Assembly: GCA_963170055.1 (NCBI GenBank)
Contig: CAUJGJ010000001.1
Location: 2,118,501-2,182,500 of the forward strand
DNA: 64,000 nucleotides
DNA from: Halisarca cf. caerulea
Taxonomy: Eukaryota > Porifera > Demospongiae > Chondrillida > Halisarcidae
Direction: 5' to 3'
Under the pieces are notes generated by a model. It saw only the letters and a list, made by a program, of their open reading frames with translations, ran no database searches and had not been told where the DNA came from. A program made the position numbers and the translations under genes. Positions 26,601 to 38,646 of this stretch are shown here, piece by piece (the stretch's first letter is position 1; every line of letters starts with the position of its first letter).

Positions 26601-29600
26601 AACATCACCAGTTATAGACACAAAGCCCACATAAGTACCAGCAGGAACCCCTTCGCGAACTGAGTAGTGGTAGATTGGGGCTGTGAAGTAGACAGGTATG
26701 GTTGACATTGGGACATTGACCAGCAGTTGCATGTTGGACAACTGAGGAGAGAGCGAGCTGTCTTCAGCCTCAATGTGGAGTGTCAGCGATGGAAGCAAAG
26801 ATGCTGACAGGTTGCTCGAAACAGTTAGAATGCCCGACACACTGTTGATGTCAAAATACACCACTCCACTACCTCCCTGCAGGGAATACACGACTCTCCC
26901 GTCTCTTTCTAAATCTGAATCCCTAGCAGTAAATCTGGCCACAAACATCCCAGCGTGACTGTCACCAGCGACAGAGGCAGCGAGTGTGCTGTTGGGAAGA
27001 AAGAGTGGAGGACTTGCGTTCTCGTCCACGTCTGCCACCTCGATGGTGACAGTTGCACGATCACTATGTGATGGTGTTTGTGTGTTAGTTGCCACCACTA
27101 CAAAAGAGTGAGATTGAGCGGATTCATAGTCCAATTGCCGTTTCAAATACAAAAATCCAGAATGAGAATGAATACCAAAGATGTTCAGATTCCCAGATTC
27201 AATGGAGTAAGTGCAAGCAGCATTCACTCCAACGTCTGCATCATCAGCCCGTACAATGTAGAATGGGATGTTTAGTGGCTGGTCTTCCATAAGCCTCAAG
27301 GTATATGAACTCTCTAAATCTGGCGAATGATCGTTTTCATCCTCAACGGTAATTTGCACAACAGCTGTGGAAGTCCACCGTGGCAGACCAGCATCCGATG
27401 CCAGCACTTGCAGACTGTACATTGAAACTGTTTCTCTATCGAGTAGATCAGCAGTTTGGATCATTCCAGAGGAGGATATTACAAAATCGCTTGCACCCTT
27501 TCCACGTAAGGCATACGTGATCGTGTTCAAATCTCTGTCTGCATCAGATGCTTCAATTTGGATCACATCTGTTTCCACAGCTGCAGACTCTCTTGCAGTT
27601 GCAAAGTAGACTTGCTGAGAAAACAACGGTGGATTATCATTGGCATCGGTAATGTGAACAGTCAGTTGACATGGTGTTGAAGATTGACTCAGATCGACAA
27701 GATCAACTGCTACCAAAGAGATACGCAGGACAGAGTCAACGTCTTCGTAATCCACTTCCTTCAAAAGCTTCAGTTGCCCTGTTTCCCAGTTAAGGGAGAA
27801 CAATCCATCTTCATTTCCAGAAGTGATCTTGTAGCCAAGATAGGCATTCACCCCCTCATCCTTGTCTGCTCCAGAGACAGTGTGTACAATTGCTCCGGGA
27901 GCAGTGGATTCGATGATACGCAGTAAACCAACTTTTGAGGGGAATCCCGGGGGACTGTCGTTGACGTCTTGAACATCAATGGTGACTGTGGTTCTTCCTG
28001 TAAGGAACCCCAAGTCTGTGGCTACAACTGTCAACACATACTGTGACACACTCTCTCTGTCCAGTGAAGTTGATTCCGAGATATAAATGTCTCCAGTTTG
28101 GGAGTCAATGGTGAAGTGTTGTTGTGCGTTTCCAGACACAAAACTGTAAGTTATCACGTCATTCTCATCAGGGTCGTTTGCTCGAACAGTCACCACGTGT
28201 GCCAGAGGAGGAGCATTTTCACTGACAACAGCCGTGTAGGTGGAAGAACGAAAAGAAGGATTCTCGTTTGCATTCGTGACACTAATGCTTAATGAGGTGG
28301 TGGCATATCTTGTATTAGGACTGGTGTCGTATATGAGGAGTTGAAGTAAAAATGTCCGTCTCGAGCCTTCATAGTTCAGTGACTTGTCAACCATTACATG
28401 TCCGCTGTCAGATATGCTAAATTGGCCGCCAATGTTACCCCTCAAGAAACAGTACTTCAGTTTACCATGTGATCCACTATCACCATCAATAGTGTTGCTG
28501 GATGGCAGAGATACAATAGTATGACGAACATTGGCGTCCTCGGACACAGTCTGTGCTTGTAGGGAAGAGAGAAGTGGGGCAGTATTGCTGAGTGCCAGCA
28601 CCGTGACTGTCACAACAGTTGTCGATGTGAGGGCTGTGCTGAGGCTGTCGGTTGCAACAACGCCAACAGAGAATTCAGTGGACGATTGAGAAGAAAGCAG
28701 TTGTGATAGCTTTAATATTCCCACACTCTCATCCACACTGAACAAGCTTGAGGGAGACTGTAAAGAGTACCTTGTGACTGCGTTAGAACCACTGTCTTTG
28801 TCCACTGCTTGCAGTCGAATGACAGAGCTCCCAATGGGAGCATTATTGTACATCTCAACACTGTACAGTGTACTGGGAAACAGAGGTGCATGGTTGTTGG
28901 TGTCCAGTATCCTCACAGTCATCGCACATCGGAAGAAGGAGGAAGATCCTTGAAAGACGGTCAAAGTGAGATACAATGCGTCCCTTTGTTCCAGGTTCAA
29001 CAGAGAAGCGAATCCGCTGTTCACATCCAAGTTGTTACCATTGATGACAAACACACTTGAATGTAAAGATTGTTCTATCTGATATGATAGGGACTCTCCA
29101 CCTCGTGTCGAATCCAACTGGACCACACTCACACGCGAGTTGTGGGCTTCTTGCACAGTACCACTGTAGTGGCATACATAACTGCCCTGAGGCTGGGTGA
29201 GTGTTGCAGACCCACTGGCAGTGGAAGGGGTGTACACTGTGATCTCGATTGTCTGTTGGGACGAATACGATGCAAAACCACTGATACTGGCATTCACTGT
29301 GAATGTGTACGAAGATGGAACTGCACTGAGTGACTGTGCGAGTGACAGAGTACCTCTTGTGTCGTGGAGATTGAACACAGAAGGCAGGTCTTCGGAGGAG
29401 TACACGATGGAGTTAGTCGAGGCAATTGCATTGTCTAGTGTTGCCGATACGGTCATGACAGTTGAACCCGTTTGAAGGTTCTGAGGAATAGTACGCATTG
29501 CTTTGCGGAGGGAAAACTTTGGAGGAGACAGAGTGGGTGCAGTAATTGTTACAACAACATCAGCTCGAAGGTTTCTTGAGCTCCGTCTGTCCTGTACATG

Positions 29601-32198
29601 TACACGGAATGTGTAAACTACACCTCTAGAGAGGGTACCAACTGCAACCAAGTCACCTGTGTTTGGATCCAGGTAGAGAACAGTTGGGAAGCTCCCACTT
29701 GTGGTGTAGGTGACCAGACCATTGTACCCCACGTCATTGGTTGCAACTGCTAGCGATGCAACTGTGCTGCCCAATTTGCTGTTGGAGGGCACATTAAGAC
29801 GGATAGTACCAGTGGGGTAGGAGATAACGGTGTCATCCTGATCCTGAACAATGATGTCAAGAGTGACATTGTTACTGCTGTGTAGTCCGTCACTTGCCGA
29901 GAGCAAGAGGCTGTAGTGATCGATGATCTCTCGGTCCAGTCTTGCTGCATTCACTGTCGATACCACTCCGGTTTCGGTGTTGATGGTAAAATGGCCTCTC
30001 TCGTTCCCACCAACAATGCGGTATACAATTTGTGTGTTCTCGTCCACATCTCCGTCACTTGCTGACAACTGAACATCGCAGCTCTGTTGATCTGTCGTAC
30101 CTTCCCGCAGGAAACACGGGCACTGGATCTCATCCATGACAGGGGCTAGATCGTTGGCACCAGTGATGTTAATTTGCAAATGAGACTCAGAATGTAAGCG
30201 AAATGGAATTCCGTTGTCAGTTGCTCGGACTGTGACGTAAACAAAATGAAACCTGTCGTAGTCAAGAGCTCCGTCAACCTTGGGATACAAACGTCCTGTG
30301 AACCCATCAATCTGCACTACAGATGGTGATGCGTGTGTGATGGAATAGGTGACATGTCCACCACACCCACTGTCCGGATCGCTGGCTGCAAATGTGTAGA
30401 TTACTTCATCGGATCGTAATGTCTCTGGTACAGAGACAGATTCAGCTGGCTGGTACGTTGTAAGAGGAATACTTGACAATGGGGATGGGTGCTGAAAAGT
30501 CGGTTGATGGAAATTGTACCCTTTAACTTCAACATGAACCGTGACTGTTGCATTGTGCCTGTTAGCACCCTGCCCCATGGCTGTGAGAGAGAGAACATGG
30601 CTTCCAATTGATCCTTTTGGAAGGGTCTGTTTTGTCTGCAACGCACCAGACACACTACTTGCTTCAAAGTACAAGGAGTTTGATAGAGAAAAGAGAGCTT
30701 TTGCATTTTGACCGATATCCCTGTCCGTCACAATCACACTCAAGACATCAACTCCCTCATCAGTGCCCTCGTAAACAGTCACGTAGTATATGGATTGATC
30801 AAAAACTGGTGCATTGTCATCCGTGTCATTCAGAGTAACAAGAAAATCGGTAGAAGTTGTGAAAACCGGGTTTTGACCATCCTTCACTTCAACAATGACT
30901 CTCACGCCATAGTCGTACACCTCTCGGTCCAAATCGCCAGCAACACGCAACTCGTAAACATGACTAAGTTCTGATTCTGAAACAAGATTAGTAGAAAAAA
31001 GCTGAGATGCATATCCCACCAGCTCTACAGTCGGTGTATCCACAGTCTGCGTTAACACTGTGAACGTAGTCACAGCTGTACCACTGGTGGCATGCTCCAC
31101 TATTGAAGCTTCACTGGATGTCAGGTTAACTGAAGGGGGACGCATTGTTGCCTGTTTGGTGAAGATTGTGATGGGGAGTTCGGCTGTTTTCGGTGGTTGC
31201 CCCCTATCCCGTGCTACCACAGTGAGGTTAAACCATGAAGCACTCAGTGAGTTCAGATTGCCGCTAACGAGGACATCCCCACTCAGTGGATTTGTGGTGA
31301 AATATGACTGTGGAGTTTTGATGTAGTATTGGAGCTGACTGTTCAAACCACTGTCGGCATCTGTTGCCTGAACTGTCACGAGAACAGCTCCAATAGAGGC
31401 ATTGCTGTAGACAGTGTACTCAGTTTGTAGGGTGGAGAAAGTAGGGTGGTTGTCATTGACGTCTACCATCTGCACTGTGACATTGGCTGTAGTGCGCACA
31501 TTCTCGTACACCGTGTGAACTGCTTCAACTGTGAGCTCATATAAACTGAGTGATTCTGCATCCAACTTCTGTGTGGTTTTCAAAATGGGTATGGAAACAC
31601 AACCATGCGTTTCTGTGACGATGGTGAAATTGCTGTTTGGTGGGGAAAGTTGATATGAGAATACTGAGAATGTGCTTTCAACGGAGCTGGAGGCCATAAG
31701 TCCGGCCAACCCACCAACAAGGGATCCAACACTCTCCTCCTCCACCAACCCGCTCCAGGTTCGACTGGGGAAGGAGGCACTATCCAGCGATGGCAGGACA
31801 TTGAATACGACAGATTCAGCCTTTAAGATGCCACCCATTCTATACTCTACTATGCACTCATAGGAATGAACCACTATGAGGTTTTGTGAAGCAATACAAC
31901 GAGGAGAACCCTGCAATATTTGCGATGGGATTGTCCCTAGAGCTACCAGATTTCCAGAATTAATGGAGAATAAGTCACTGGGGCAGGTTCGAGGGGACAG
32001 CTGTGCCGATGATGTGTAGTTGATAAGATGGCCACTGCCACCCAGGGCTGGTCCTAGCCTCAAGAGGGTGGTGCTTCCAGACACATTTGAAGAGATCAGA
32101 CTGACCGAGATTGATGAGTGAACAGGTCGCAATACACACAACACAGCAAACAGAACTAGAAGTGTCTTGTAGAGAAGAGTTGACGACTGCACTGCCAT
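12987..32198 (-). CDS. Fat-like atypical cadherin, complete
   Basis: Giant single-pass adhesion receptor; Fat cadherins act at the plasma membrane in cell adhesion, planar polarity and growth control, usually binding Dachsous-type cadherins. Exons on the minus strand: 32198-17685, 17464-17337, 16035-15740, 15109-14901, 14582-12987; phases close, giving about 5580 aa. Residues 1-28 form a signal peptide (LLVLFAVLCVLRPVHS). By eye there are about 40 cadherin repeats up to about residue 4330, most ending in DxNDNxP-type calcium sites. Seven EGF-like modules follow (about 4440-4745), then a laminin-G domain split by introns, an EGF module (CSANPCQNEVECVQDGF) and a second laminin-G. The membrane segment (about 5193-5219, IVIIVLAVVGVFLLALILCV) precedes a 360-aa Ser/Thr/Pro-rich tail. 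This order matches Fat4/Fat-like cadherins, which in vertebrates have 34 repeats; 40 would be more. Some repeats (for example 7, 8, 16, 18, 24) lack the canonical DxND linker. Orthology to one Fat subtype is inferred. Confidence 0.93.
15162..15228. repeat. (CA)n microsatellite in Fat-like intron 3
   Basis: CA on the plus strand, hence TG in the sense of the minus-strand gene, about 50 bp upstream of the exon 4 acceptor. Confidence 0.9.
15322..15509. mobile_element. MITE fragment, ACAGTAAAACCTGTGTATA family
   Basis: Starts GTACAGTAAAACCTGTGTAT and ends GACAGATTTCACTATA, approximately inverted. Internal GACCACTCAAGGGACCAAGC resembles the AGACCACTGTAGGC units at 39349-39689. Confidence 0.55.
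16085..16540. mobile_element. 91-bp tandem repeat element, copy 2 (reverse orientation)
   Basis: About four 91-bp units in the opposite orientation to 5165-5495. Bounded by TTGCTTAGTGCATACCTC on the left and TACTAAGCAAGTTCAACCGT on the right. It lies in Fat-like intron 2. Confidence 0.75.
16922..17233. mobile_element. MITE with 54-bp tandem units, second copy
   Basis: Starts TACAGTGAAACCTCTGCAAT, has three 54-bp units, and ends AGAGGTTTCACTGTACT. Same family as 3633-4268 and also intronic (Fat-like intron 2). Confidence 0.75.
17608..17675. repeat. (CA)n array after Fat-like exon 1 donor
   Basis: Sense-strand TG tract beginning about ten bases after the donor of the 14.5-kb exon (donor at 17684). 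Confidence 0.9.
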
Positions 32199-32514
32199 AT
32201 CACATCCTAAATAGGCGAGAACATGGGAGCTTTTGCTATGAAATGTTCACAACACAGATTACTACTAGTGACTGTACACAGTGTGTGTTGACCAGGAACA
32301 GAATGACCCAACTTAACACGGATAAAGAACAAGAGATGAAAGATATCAAGAGCTGAAGATTTCTGTACATGCACCCCACAATAGCAAGTCAAGTACTGTT
32401 CTCATGCACAGAAGTATGAGGCTGAGAACATCGTACGTATGTAATGTACCTACTTTACGATTATACTGCATGTACAGTACATGTCTAATGAGAGCTGCAT
32501 ATTCGTGTACGTAT

Positions 32515-32765
32515 AGTTGGAACTGTATGTACGTGTACAGTTGGGACTGTGTGTATATGTACAGTTGGGACTGTGTGTACGTACAGTTGGAACTGTATGT
32601 ACGTGTACAGTTGGGACTGTGTGTATATGTACAGTTGGGACTGTGTGTACGTACAGTTGGAACTGTATGTACGTGTACAGTTGGGACTATATACACGTAT
32701 GTGCACAGTTGGGACTGTATGTACACACATGTACAGTTGGGACTGTACGAACTGTACATGTGTAG
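32515..32765. repeat. GTACAGTTGGGACTGT minisatellite
   Basis: About nine units of 25-32 bp built on GTACAGTTGGGACTGTGTGT. Open in several frames but not coding. Confidence 0.9.
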
Positions 32766-33032
32766 TGTGTATTAGAGTACTGAATGATCATGTGTGTGCT
32801 AACGAACAGATGTACGTAGGTATACAGTATTAAAGTACATCATGGTTAACATGCACACATACACAATGTGCGATGTCATAATCCAAAACTTGAAGAATAC
32901 TCGGGATCAAGGAGTTATAACTTCAAATTCCTAACATGCGCAGGCACCCACATAAGCGTCGTGCACAGTACGTATATATGTATACTAACAGAAAATTCTG
33001 GAAATATGTATGCATGCAGTTGAATTGGAGGG

Positions 33033-33300
33033 TACAGTGAAACTGGCTAATGTGTGCACCCTCGATGGGGACACAAAATCAGTACTTATTATCAGAGGCA
33101 CGTACTTGCTTACTATCAGGGCTGGTTTATGTACATGAGGTATACACAGGGACAGAATGAGGAGTACTTTCCTATCCAGGAGTATGTACTAAACCAGGTA
33201 TTTACTATCAGGGTTGGTTTATGTACATGAGGTATACACAGGAACAGAATGAGGAGCACTTACTATCCAGGAGTGTGTACTAAACCAGGTACTTACTAAC
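33033..33300. mobile_element. 91-bp tandem repeat element, copy 3
   Basis: Begins TACAGTGAAACTGGCTAATG and then carries two to three 91-bp units in the same orientation as 16085-16540. The other terminus is not clear. Confidence 0.65.
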
Positions 33301-33492
33301 CAACAACAGGAGATACATACAAACACTAACAGTATGTGCCTACCTTTTCGCCTGTAACAAACACACTGCAACAAGGGTCAAGGAAAACTGTCTAAATCAA
33401 ACAGTATTCACTCTCCCACTGCTTCTGCACTCGAAGTACCTAAACAGTAAGAAGTAGGCAATTTCAGTATCATTACCGCAGTCTGTGCTGTA

Positions 33493-33777
<285 letters not shown>

Positions 33778-34071
33778 AGCATGGGTGTATACCATAGACA
33801 CAAGCTACACACATGCCCATACGTACGTATGTATGTACGTACGTACAGTGTAGAACTGACTTTCAAGGGTGACTTATGTAGCAAGGTATCTGCGTACATG
33901 CATGCACATACGCATAGATATGGACAGATTGAGGGTACATACTATCCATGGGTATTGCTAACCCAGGTATGTACATACATACGTATGTACTGTATGTACA
34001 TACGTACGTACATATGGGGTGCCAAATGGGTCAAAAGTATGGGAGCACATTATAGTCTACTTACTGAGTAG

Positions 34072-34275
34072 GGCAGGTCTACTTGTCAAGTAAAACAGGT
34101 CTACTTGTTAAGTGTGACAGGTCTACTTACTAAGTAGGACAGGTCTACTTACTAAGTAGGACAGGTGTACTTGCTAAGCAGGACAGGTGTACTTGCTAAG
34201 TAGGACAGGTCTACTTGCTAAGTAGGACAGGTCTACTTACTAAGTAGGACAGGTGTACTTGCTAAGTATATAGGA
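34072..34275 (+). repeat. Left subterminal array, 22-bp units
   Basis: About nine units of AGGTCTACTTACTAAGTAGGAC with variants (GTGTAC for GTCTAC; TTGCTAAGC). Each holds the dyad AAGTAG-N7-CTACTT. Reverse complement of the right array. Confidence 0.92.
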
Positions 34276-34378
34276 CATGCAGGTTTACTCATCAAAATGT
34301 CACAATAATGTTATCAAATAAATTGTCAATTCACACATCATTGTGCAAATTCATAATCAATAATCTTGGCCAATTGTA

Positions 34379-34397
34379 CCATGTGGTTCTGAGCATG
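34379..34397 (+). promoter_or_regulatory. Upstream motif shared by both transposon genes (left copy)
   Basis: CCATGTGGTTCTGAGCATG, 27 bp before the HECT start codon. An inverted copy with 16 of 19 matches lies at 38278-38296, 42 bp before the integrase start. Possible common promoter or transposase-binding site (inference). Confidence 0.45.
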
Positions 34398-34424
34398 TGA
34401 TTAGAAGTTGCCACATTCAACCAC

Positions 34425-36645
34425 ATGGTAACTTCAGAAATGGCTGAAGGCAGGTCTGGAGAGCTAAGAGAGCTTGCTAGTTCCTTGGTTTCAGAGCTCA
34501 GAGCTGAATTTCACAGATCCAGGGACAGTCAACAGGCACATTCATCTACTAGTACAAGCAGCACAGTGAGACAAGAAACTAGCACCAGTGGAAAGAGAAC
34601 CTATCGTGCACCATCACTGTTTGCCAATTTGAAGAAAAGCAAGAAAAGTAAGGTTGAAAAGGCTCTTACACGTGATTTCATGCTCTTGCCGCCAGATTGC
34701 AAAGAGGGGAATGGTCGAGTTAGAATTCCTAGAGGTGGCTACAGAAACCAGCTCATTGGAGCCCAGCTCATTGGAAAGGTACAATTAAGACCTTCAATGA
34801 CAGACTTGGAGGTAAGGAGAGAAATATGCACAGTCTTTGCTACTCCAATGGGAATCAGCACCAAGGCTTTTGATGAACTTGATTCTGATGATGCAGGCTT
34901 CTTCGAGTTCGATTATCTACAAAGTTCAGGATCTGGCACCTGCTCCTTGTGTATTTCATCAGTATCCAAGTCATTCTCTTGGACTGGGCAAGAAGTTGCT
35001 CGTCTTAGCAAGCAAGGGAAAATGATCTACCTTCTTGCTCGCAAACCTCTCAATCTGCCAAAATCCAGTCATTCACCACCATCTTCACCAATTTCAGTGG
35101 ATGATGACAATGATGATGATTCACTGCCAGTAGTTCACCTAAGTAGCCAGCATCAAGCCCAACCTAGTGGATACATCGAAATTCTTGATGATTACCCATC
35201 CCCAATTCCTTCGAATTCATCGGATGATCAAGATTTGCAGGTAGTACTAGAGGAAAGCATGAGGGATGTTAACAGAGTTGAAGAAGCTTTAAGGTAAACA
35301 TTATTATAGTTTTCCAATTTAAATGTATTAATTGATTGTAAATTTAAAGTAGATAATCTATATAAGATATTTAAGTGTGGTTCTTTCCAATTATGTAGCA
35401 GTGATGCTAATATCAAAGATATTCTCGTGGAGCACAAGGCAACCATTGTTGGTACTGATGAGGCAAATAAGTTTCGATTGTATGTACGTAGGCGTCATCT
35501 GTTTGATGATAGCATTAAGGGAATGACCCGGTTCACAGATCCCAGCAAGCCCTTTAGAGTGGTTTTTGTCGGTGAACCATGTGTTGATGAAGGCGGACCA
35601 CGACGTGAATTTTTCAATTTATTTTTGTCTGAGCTGAGCAAGCATGGAGGGCTACTTACAGGTTCACCAGGAAAACGCATGCTACTGCACAATGTAATTG
35701 CATTGCAAAAGGGGGTATTTGTTGCTATTGGGAAATTGATTGCCTTATCACTTATCCATGGAGGTCCAGGGCCTCAATTTTTCACTTCCTGCACCGCCAA
35801 GTATCTTTTAGGGTTGAACGTCACCAAAGAAGATTTGTGTGTGGAGGACATAGCAGACAGCAGCATAGTGACATTGGTTAAGAAAGTAAGTGTACACTAT
35901 TATGATTTTTTTTAACTTATTGGAGCTTACTATACATATAATAAAGAAATAAATTTTTTTTGGGCTATATGTATAAATGGACTTCTATTTACCTGCACAG
36001 ATTAAGAAAGTAGATACAAAGGAACAATGGGCTATCAACATCACTTCCAGTGATGTAGAGATACTAGCTGGTTGCGGAATACCTTTCACAAGGCTTGAGG
36101 ATAAGGAAGTTATGGTACAAGCAATTATAAAGCATTCGTGCATCTTTAGTGTCAAAGCTGAATTGGATCAGATTAGAGAAGGCATGGATCTCCTCAGATT
36201 ACTAGGAATTTTCAAAAGATATCCGAAAGCATTTTTGCCACTCTTTTTGCAATGTGATAAGGTAATCACAGCAGTTTTCATGCAAGATCTGTTTCGGATA
36301 CCTTTTTCACCTATGGGATCTAACATCCGAGAAAGGGAAGAGACCACAAGTTTGCATTGGATACAGTTTCTGAATGATGTCGAGGCGGGGTTATTGTCGG
36401 GCACCACTGAAGGTAACCAATTTGATATCAGCTTAGGAGACATACTCTTCTTTACCACAGGATCCACTCAAGTACCACCAATGGGCTTTGATATTCAGCC
36501 ATCCATTGAGTTCCGATTTGAACAGTTGCCAAGGGCATCTACCTGTGCAAATGTACTAGAACTTCCGCTCATTGATTCCTATGAAGACTTCAAGGACACA
36601 ATGTGCTTTGCCATAAGTAATACTGTTGGCTTTGGATGCATCTAG
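34425..36645 (+). CDS. HECT-domain E3 ubiquitin ligase carried by transposon
   Basis: Predicted HECT E3 ligase: it takes ubiquitin from an E2 onto its own cysteine and passes it to a substrate. Exons 34425-35293, 35399-35885, 36001-36645 give 666 aa with closing phases. HECT runs from about residue 310 to the end: RLYVRRRHLFDD, VVFVGEPCVDEGGPRREFF, ALSLIHGGPGPQFF. Catalytic Cys634 sits in LPRASTCANVLELP, the normal position about 32 residues from the C-terminus, so the enzyme looks intact. The N-terminal 300 residues hold a Ser/Thr-rich segment, a basic cluster (KKSKKSK, residues 70-76), an unrecognised globular part and a ubiquitin-interacting-motif-like stretch (DLQVVLEESM, about 270-279). 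Similar HECT proteins in animals are often annotated 'G2/M phase-specific E3 ligase-like'. The gene is tail-to-tail with the transposase. Its substrate and its role in transposition are unknown. Confidence 0.88.
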
Positions 36646-37080
36646 CAACTTTAGTTATACTAGCGCGCGCGCAACTTTTAGAACTTAATTAATAGTTTAT
36701 GGTTTATTATGTAGATTTAGGCCTTTCTTACATGCCAAGCTTTGCCGATACTTTAAATAACTTTGCTGGTAATTGGAATCATGCATGCACCTTATAGTTT
36801 CACACTTGAGCTGCTATACTTTTGCTTAATATAATAATATTATTATACACTTAGTCTATCAATATGTGTTCTGAATCGTAACGTTACATGTAATTATTGT
36901 AGTCCTTATAGGGTAACTGCAGATAACTGTAAAGGTTACTTCTGTATGTATTTATGATCGAATTGTGTTGAGGCAATATTTTCTCTAAATTGTATATGGC
37001 TACTATCATTGTATACAAATCCAAAATAATACTTGATAGAGATATAATAATATTATAAAGTTGGTATATGCAGTTAATTC
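36646..37080. other. Intergenic space between convergent transposon genes
   Basis: AT-rich, with a short GCGCGCGC run near 36665. Presumably holds both 3' ends; nothing else seen. Confidence 0.6.
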
Positions 37081-38235
37081 TCACAACAGACCGTCTTGTT
37101 GCATAAGCCTATTAACTAGTGTAACTGTTTGAATATAAATGTCAACTCCTTGATTTTGACTATGTGCCTCGGGATCTATGTTGGATCTCAAGTTATCCAG
37201 TGAAGACTGACTCAAAGGCAAATTAAGCTCAGGTACCTCAACATTAGAAGTGGATTCATCATCTGATACTGACTCATCAGGATCTATACCATAAGTATTG
37301 ATATCATCTAATACAGTTTCATCCTCTGTTGTAAGAAGTCCAGCAGTGAAGAGTTGCATAGGAGATGCTCCTTCTGCTGTTGAGAGTCCGTGATGATTCC
37401 AAGCAGCAGTAAATGCCTTCAAACTGTTGTTTATTCTTGGAAGGAAAACATAATGTAAGCAAAATAAATCAGCATCATTGGTCGGATCCAATACTTCCTG
37501 CTGCTCTAGCTCAAGAAAGATTCGAACAAAAACTGTAGTGACAGCAGTGTAAACATCTCTCCATAGGCGCTCAATTCTTGTATTGTGAACACTGGATCCA
37601 GCAATATAAGATCCTCGTTCCTCACCCCTTGTAGCTGACATGTACCTCCAAATTTCTATGTTTTCTCCACCCTTGTCTGACCTTATGCGCGAAGGCACAC
37701 CATACACCTCACATGCTTCAAGGAAAGCTGTGAAGACTGTTGTAGATCTGTTGTTGTTGTTGCATCGTAAGTATGTTATTAAGCGTGAGTATCCATCTAT
37801 TCCACCATGTATAACAAGTCTCCATTTAATCATCTTATGATTTCCATCTACATGCCACAAGCTATTTGGCCCTGGAACACTGTATACGCGCCTGTATATT
37901 GTAGGGTGGCGTTGTTGTGGACTTCGTATGGTGTGTATAGATTGCCTAATCCGTTCACGCTGCACTCTCAATCCTAGGCTAGCAATGTGCCCTCGAATTA
38001 ATACTTCTCCTGCATTAGGGGACTGTGTTAAATACTCTTTTACTACAGTAGCCAAGTCAGCATCAGAAATTACAGAGTAACCTTTCTCCAACCCATTTTC
38101 CTGAGCTCTTCTCTTCAGAGTACTTACAGAACTGCCAAGCAGGGTAGAAATCTGATCCCATGTCATGTTCAGATCCATTAGCAAACTCAACTGATCTATG
38201 TCAATTTCACTTCTTGGTCTCCCACAACTAGCCAT
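37081..38235 (-). CDS. DDE integrase-like transposase
   Basis: Intronless 384-aa gene. Residues about 10-60 form a helix-turn-helix-like region (LSLLMDLNMTWDQISTLLGS, then VSTLKRRAQENGL), likely DNA-binding. An RNase-H-fold integrase core follows: D130 in LWHVDGNHKM, D187 in RIRSDKGGEN and E222 in HNTRIERLWRDV, that is D-56-D-34-E. Flanking family motifs are RLVIHGGIDGYSRLITYLRC and NNNNRSTTVF. The last 80 residues are acidic. Proteins of this HVDGNHK / GYSR / RIERLWRDV type occur in fungi and animals as 'integrase core domain' proteins. It should recognise the inverted ends and move the element. All catalytic residues are present and there is no stop or frameshift, so it may be recently active. 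Confidence 0.9.
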   Translation of the reverse strand: MASCGRPRSEIDIDQLSLLMDLNMTWDQISTLLGSSVSTLKRRAQENGLEKGYSVISDADLATVVKEYLTQSPNAGEVLIRGHIASLGLRVQRERIRQSIHTIRSPQQRHPTIYRRVYSVPGPNSLWHVDGNHKMIKWRLVIHGGIDGYSRLITYLRCNNNNRSTTVFTAFLEACEVYGVPSRIRSDKGGENIEIWRYMSATRGEERGSYIAGSSVHNTRIERLWRDVYTAVTTVFVRIFLELEQQEVLDPTNDADLFCLHYVFLPRINNSLKAFTAAWNHHGLSTAEGASPMQLFTAGLLTTEDETVLDDINTYGIDPDESVSDDESTSNVEVPELNLPLSQSSLDNLRSNIDPEAHSQNQGVDIYIQTVTLVNRLMQQDGLL

Positions 38236-38277
38236 CTCCTGTCACATGTACTATACACATGCAGTTCTATCACTGAG

Positions 38278-38296
38278 CATGCTCAATCCCACATGG
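38278..38296 (-). promoter_or_regulatory. Upstream motif shared by both transposon genes (right copy)
   Basis: On the minus strand CCATGTGGGATTGAGCATG, 42 bp upstream of the integrase start; mirror of 34379-34397. Confidence 0.45.
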
Positions 38297-38360
38297 ACAG
38301 CATGGTTGTTTCTAATTAACAACCTGTAGATTGGTCTGCTCCACTTATTAGGTGTGACAT

Positions 38361-38646
38361 TAAGTAGACCTGTCCTACTTAGTAAGTAGACCTGTCCTAC
38401 TTAGTAAGTAGACCTGTCCTACTTAGTAAGTAGACCTGTCCTACTTAGCAAGTACACCTGTCCTACTTAGCAAGTACACCTGTCCTACTTAGTAAGTAGA
38501 CCTGTCCTACTTAGCAAGTACACCTGTCCTACTTAGCAAGTACACCTGTCCTACTTAGTAAGTAGACCTGTCCTACTTAGTAAGTACACCTGTCCTACTT
38601 AGTAAGTACACCTGTCCTACTTAACAAGTAGACCTGTCTTACTCAG
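38361..38646 (-). repeat. Right subterminal array, 13 units of 22 bp
   Basis: TAAGTAGACCTGTCCTACTT plus AG repeated 13 times without indels (13 x 22 = 286 bp). Units alternate between GTAGACC and GTACACC forms, and the array is inverted relative to the left one. Semi-palindromic units suggest multiple protein-binding sites. Confidence 0.93.

Noticed and set aside
32404..32833. Open frames across the GTACAGTTGGGACTGT repeat
   Set aside because: Pure minisatellite translation upstream of the Fat-like gene.
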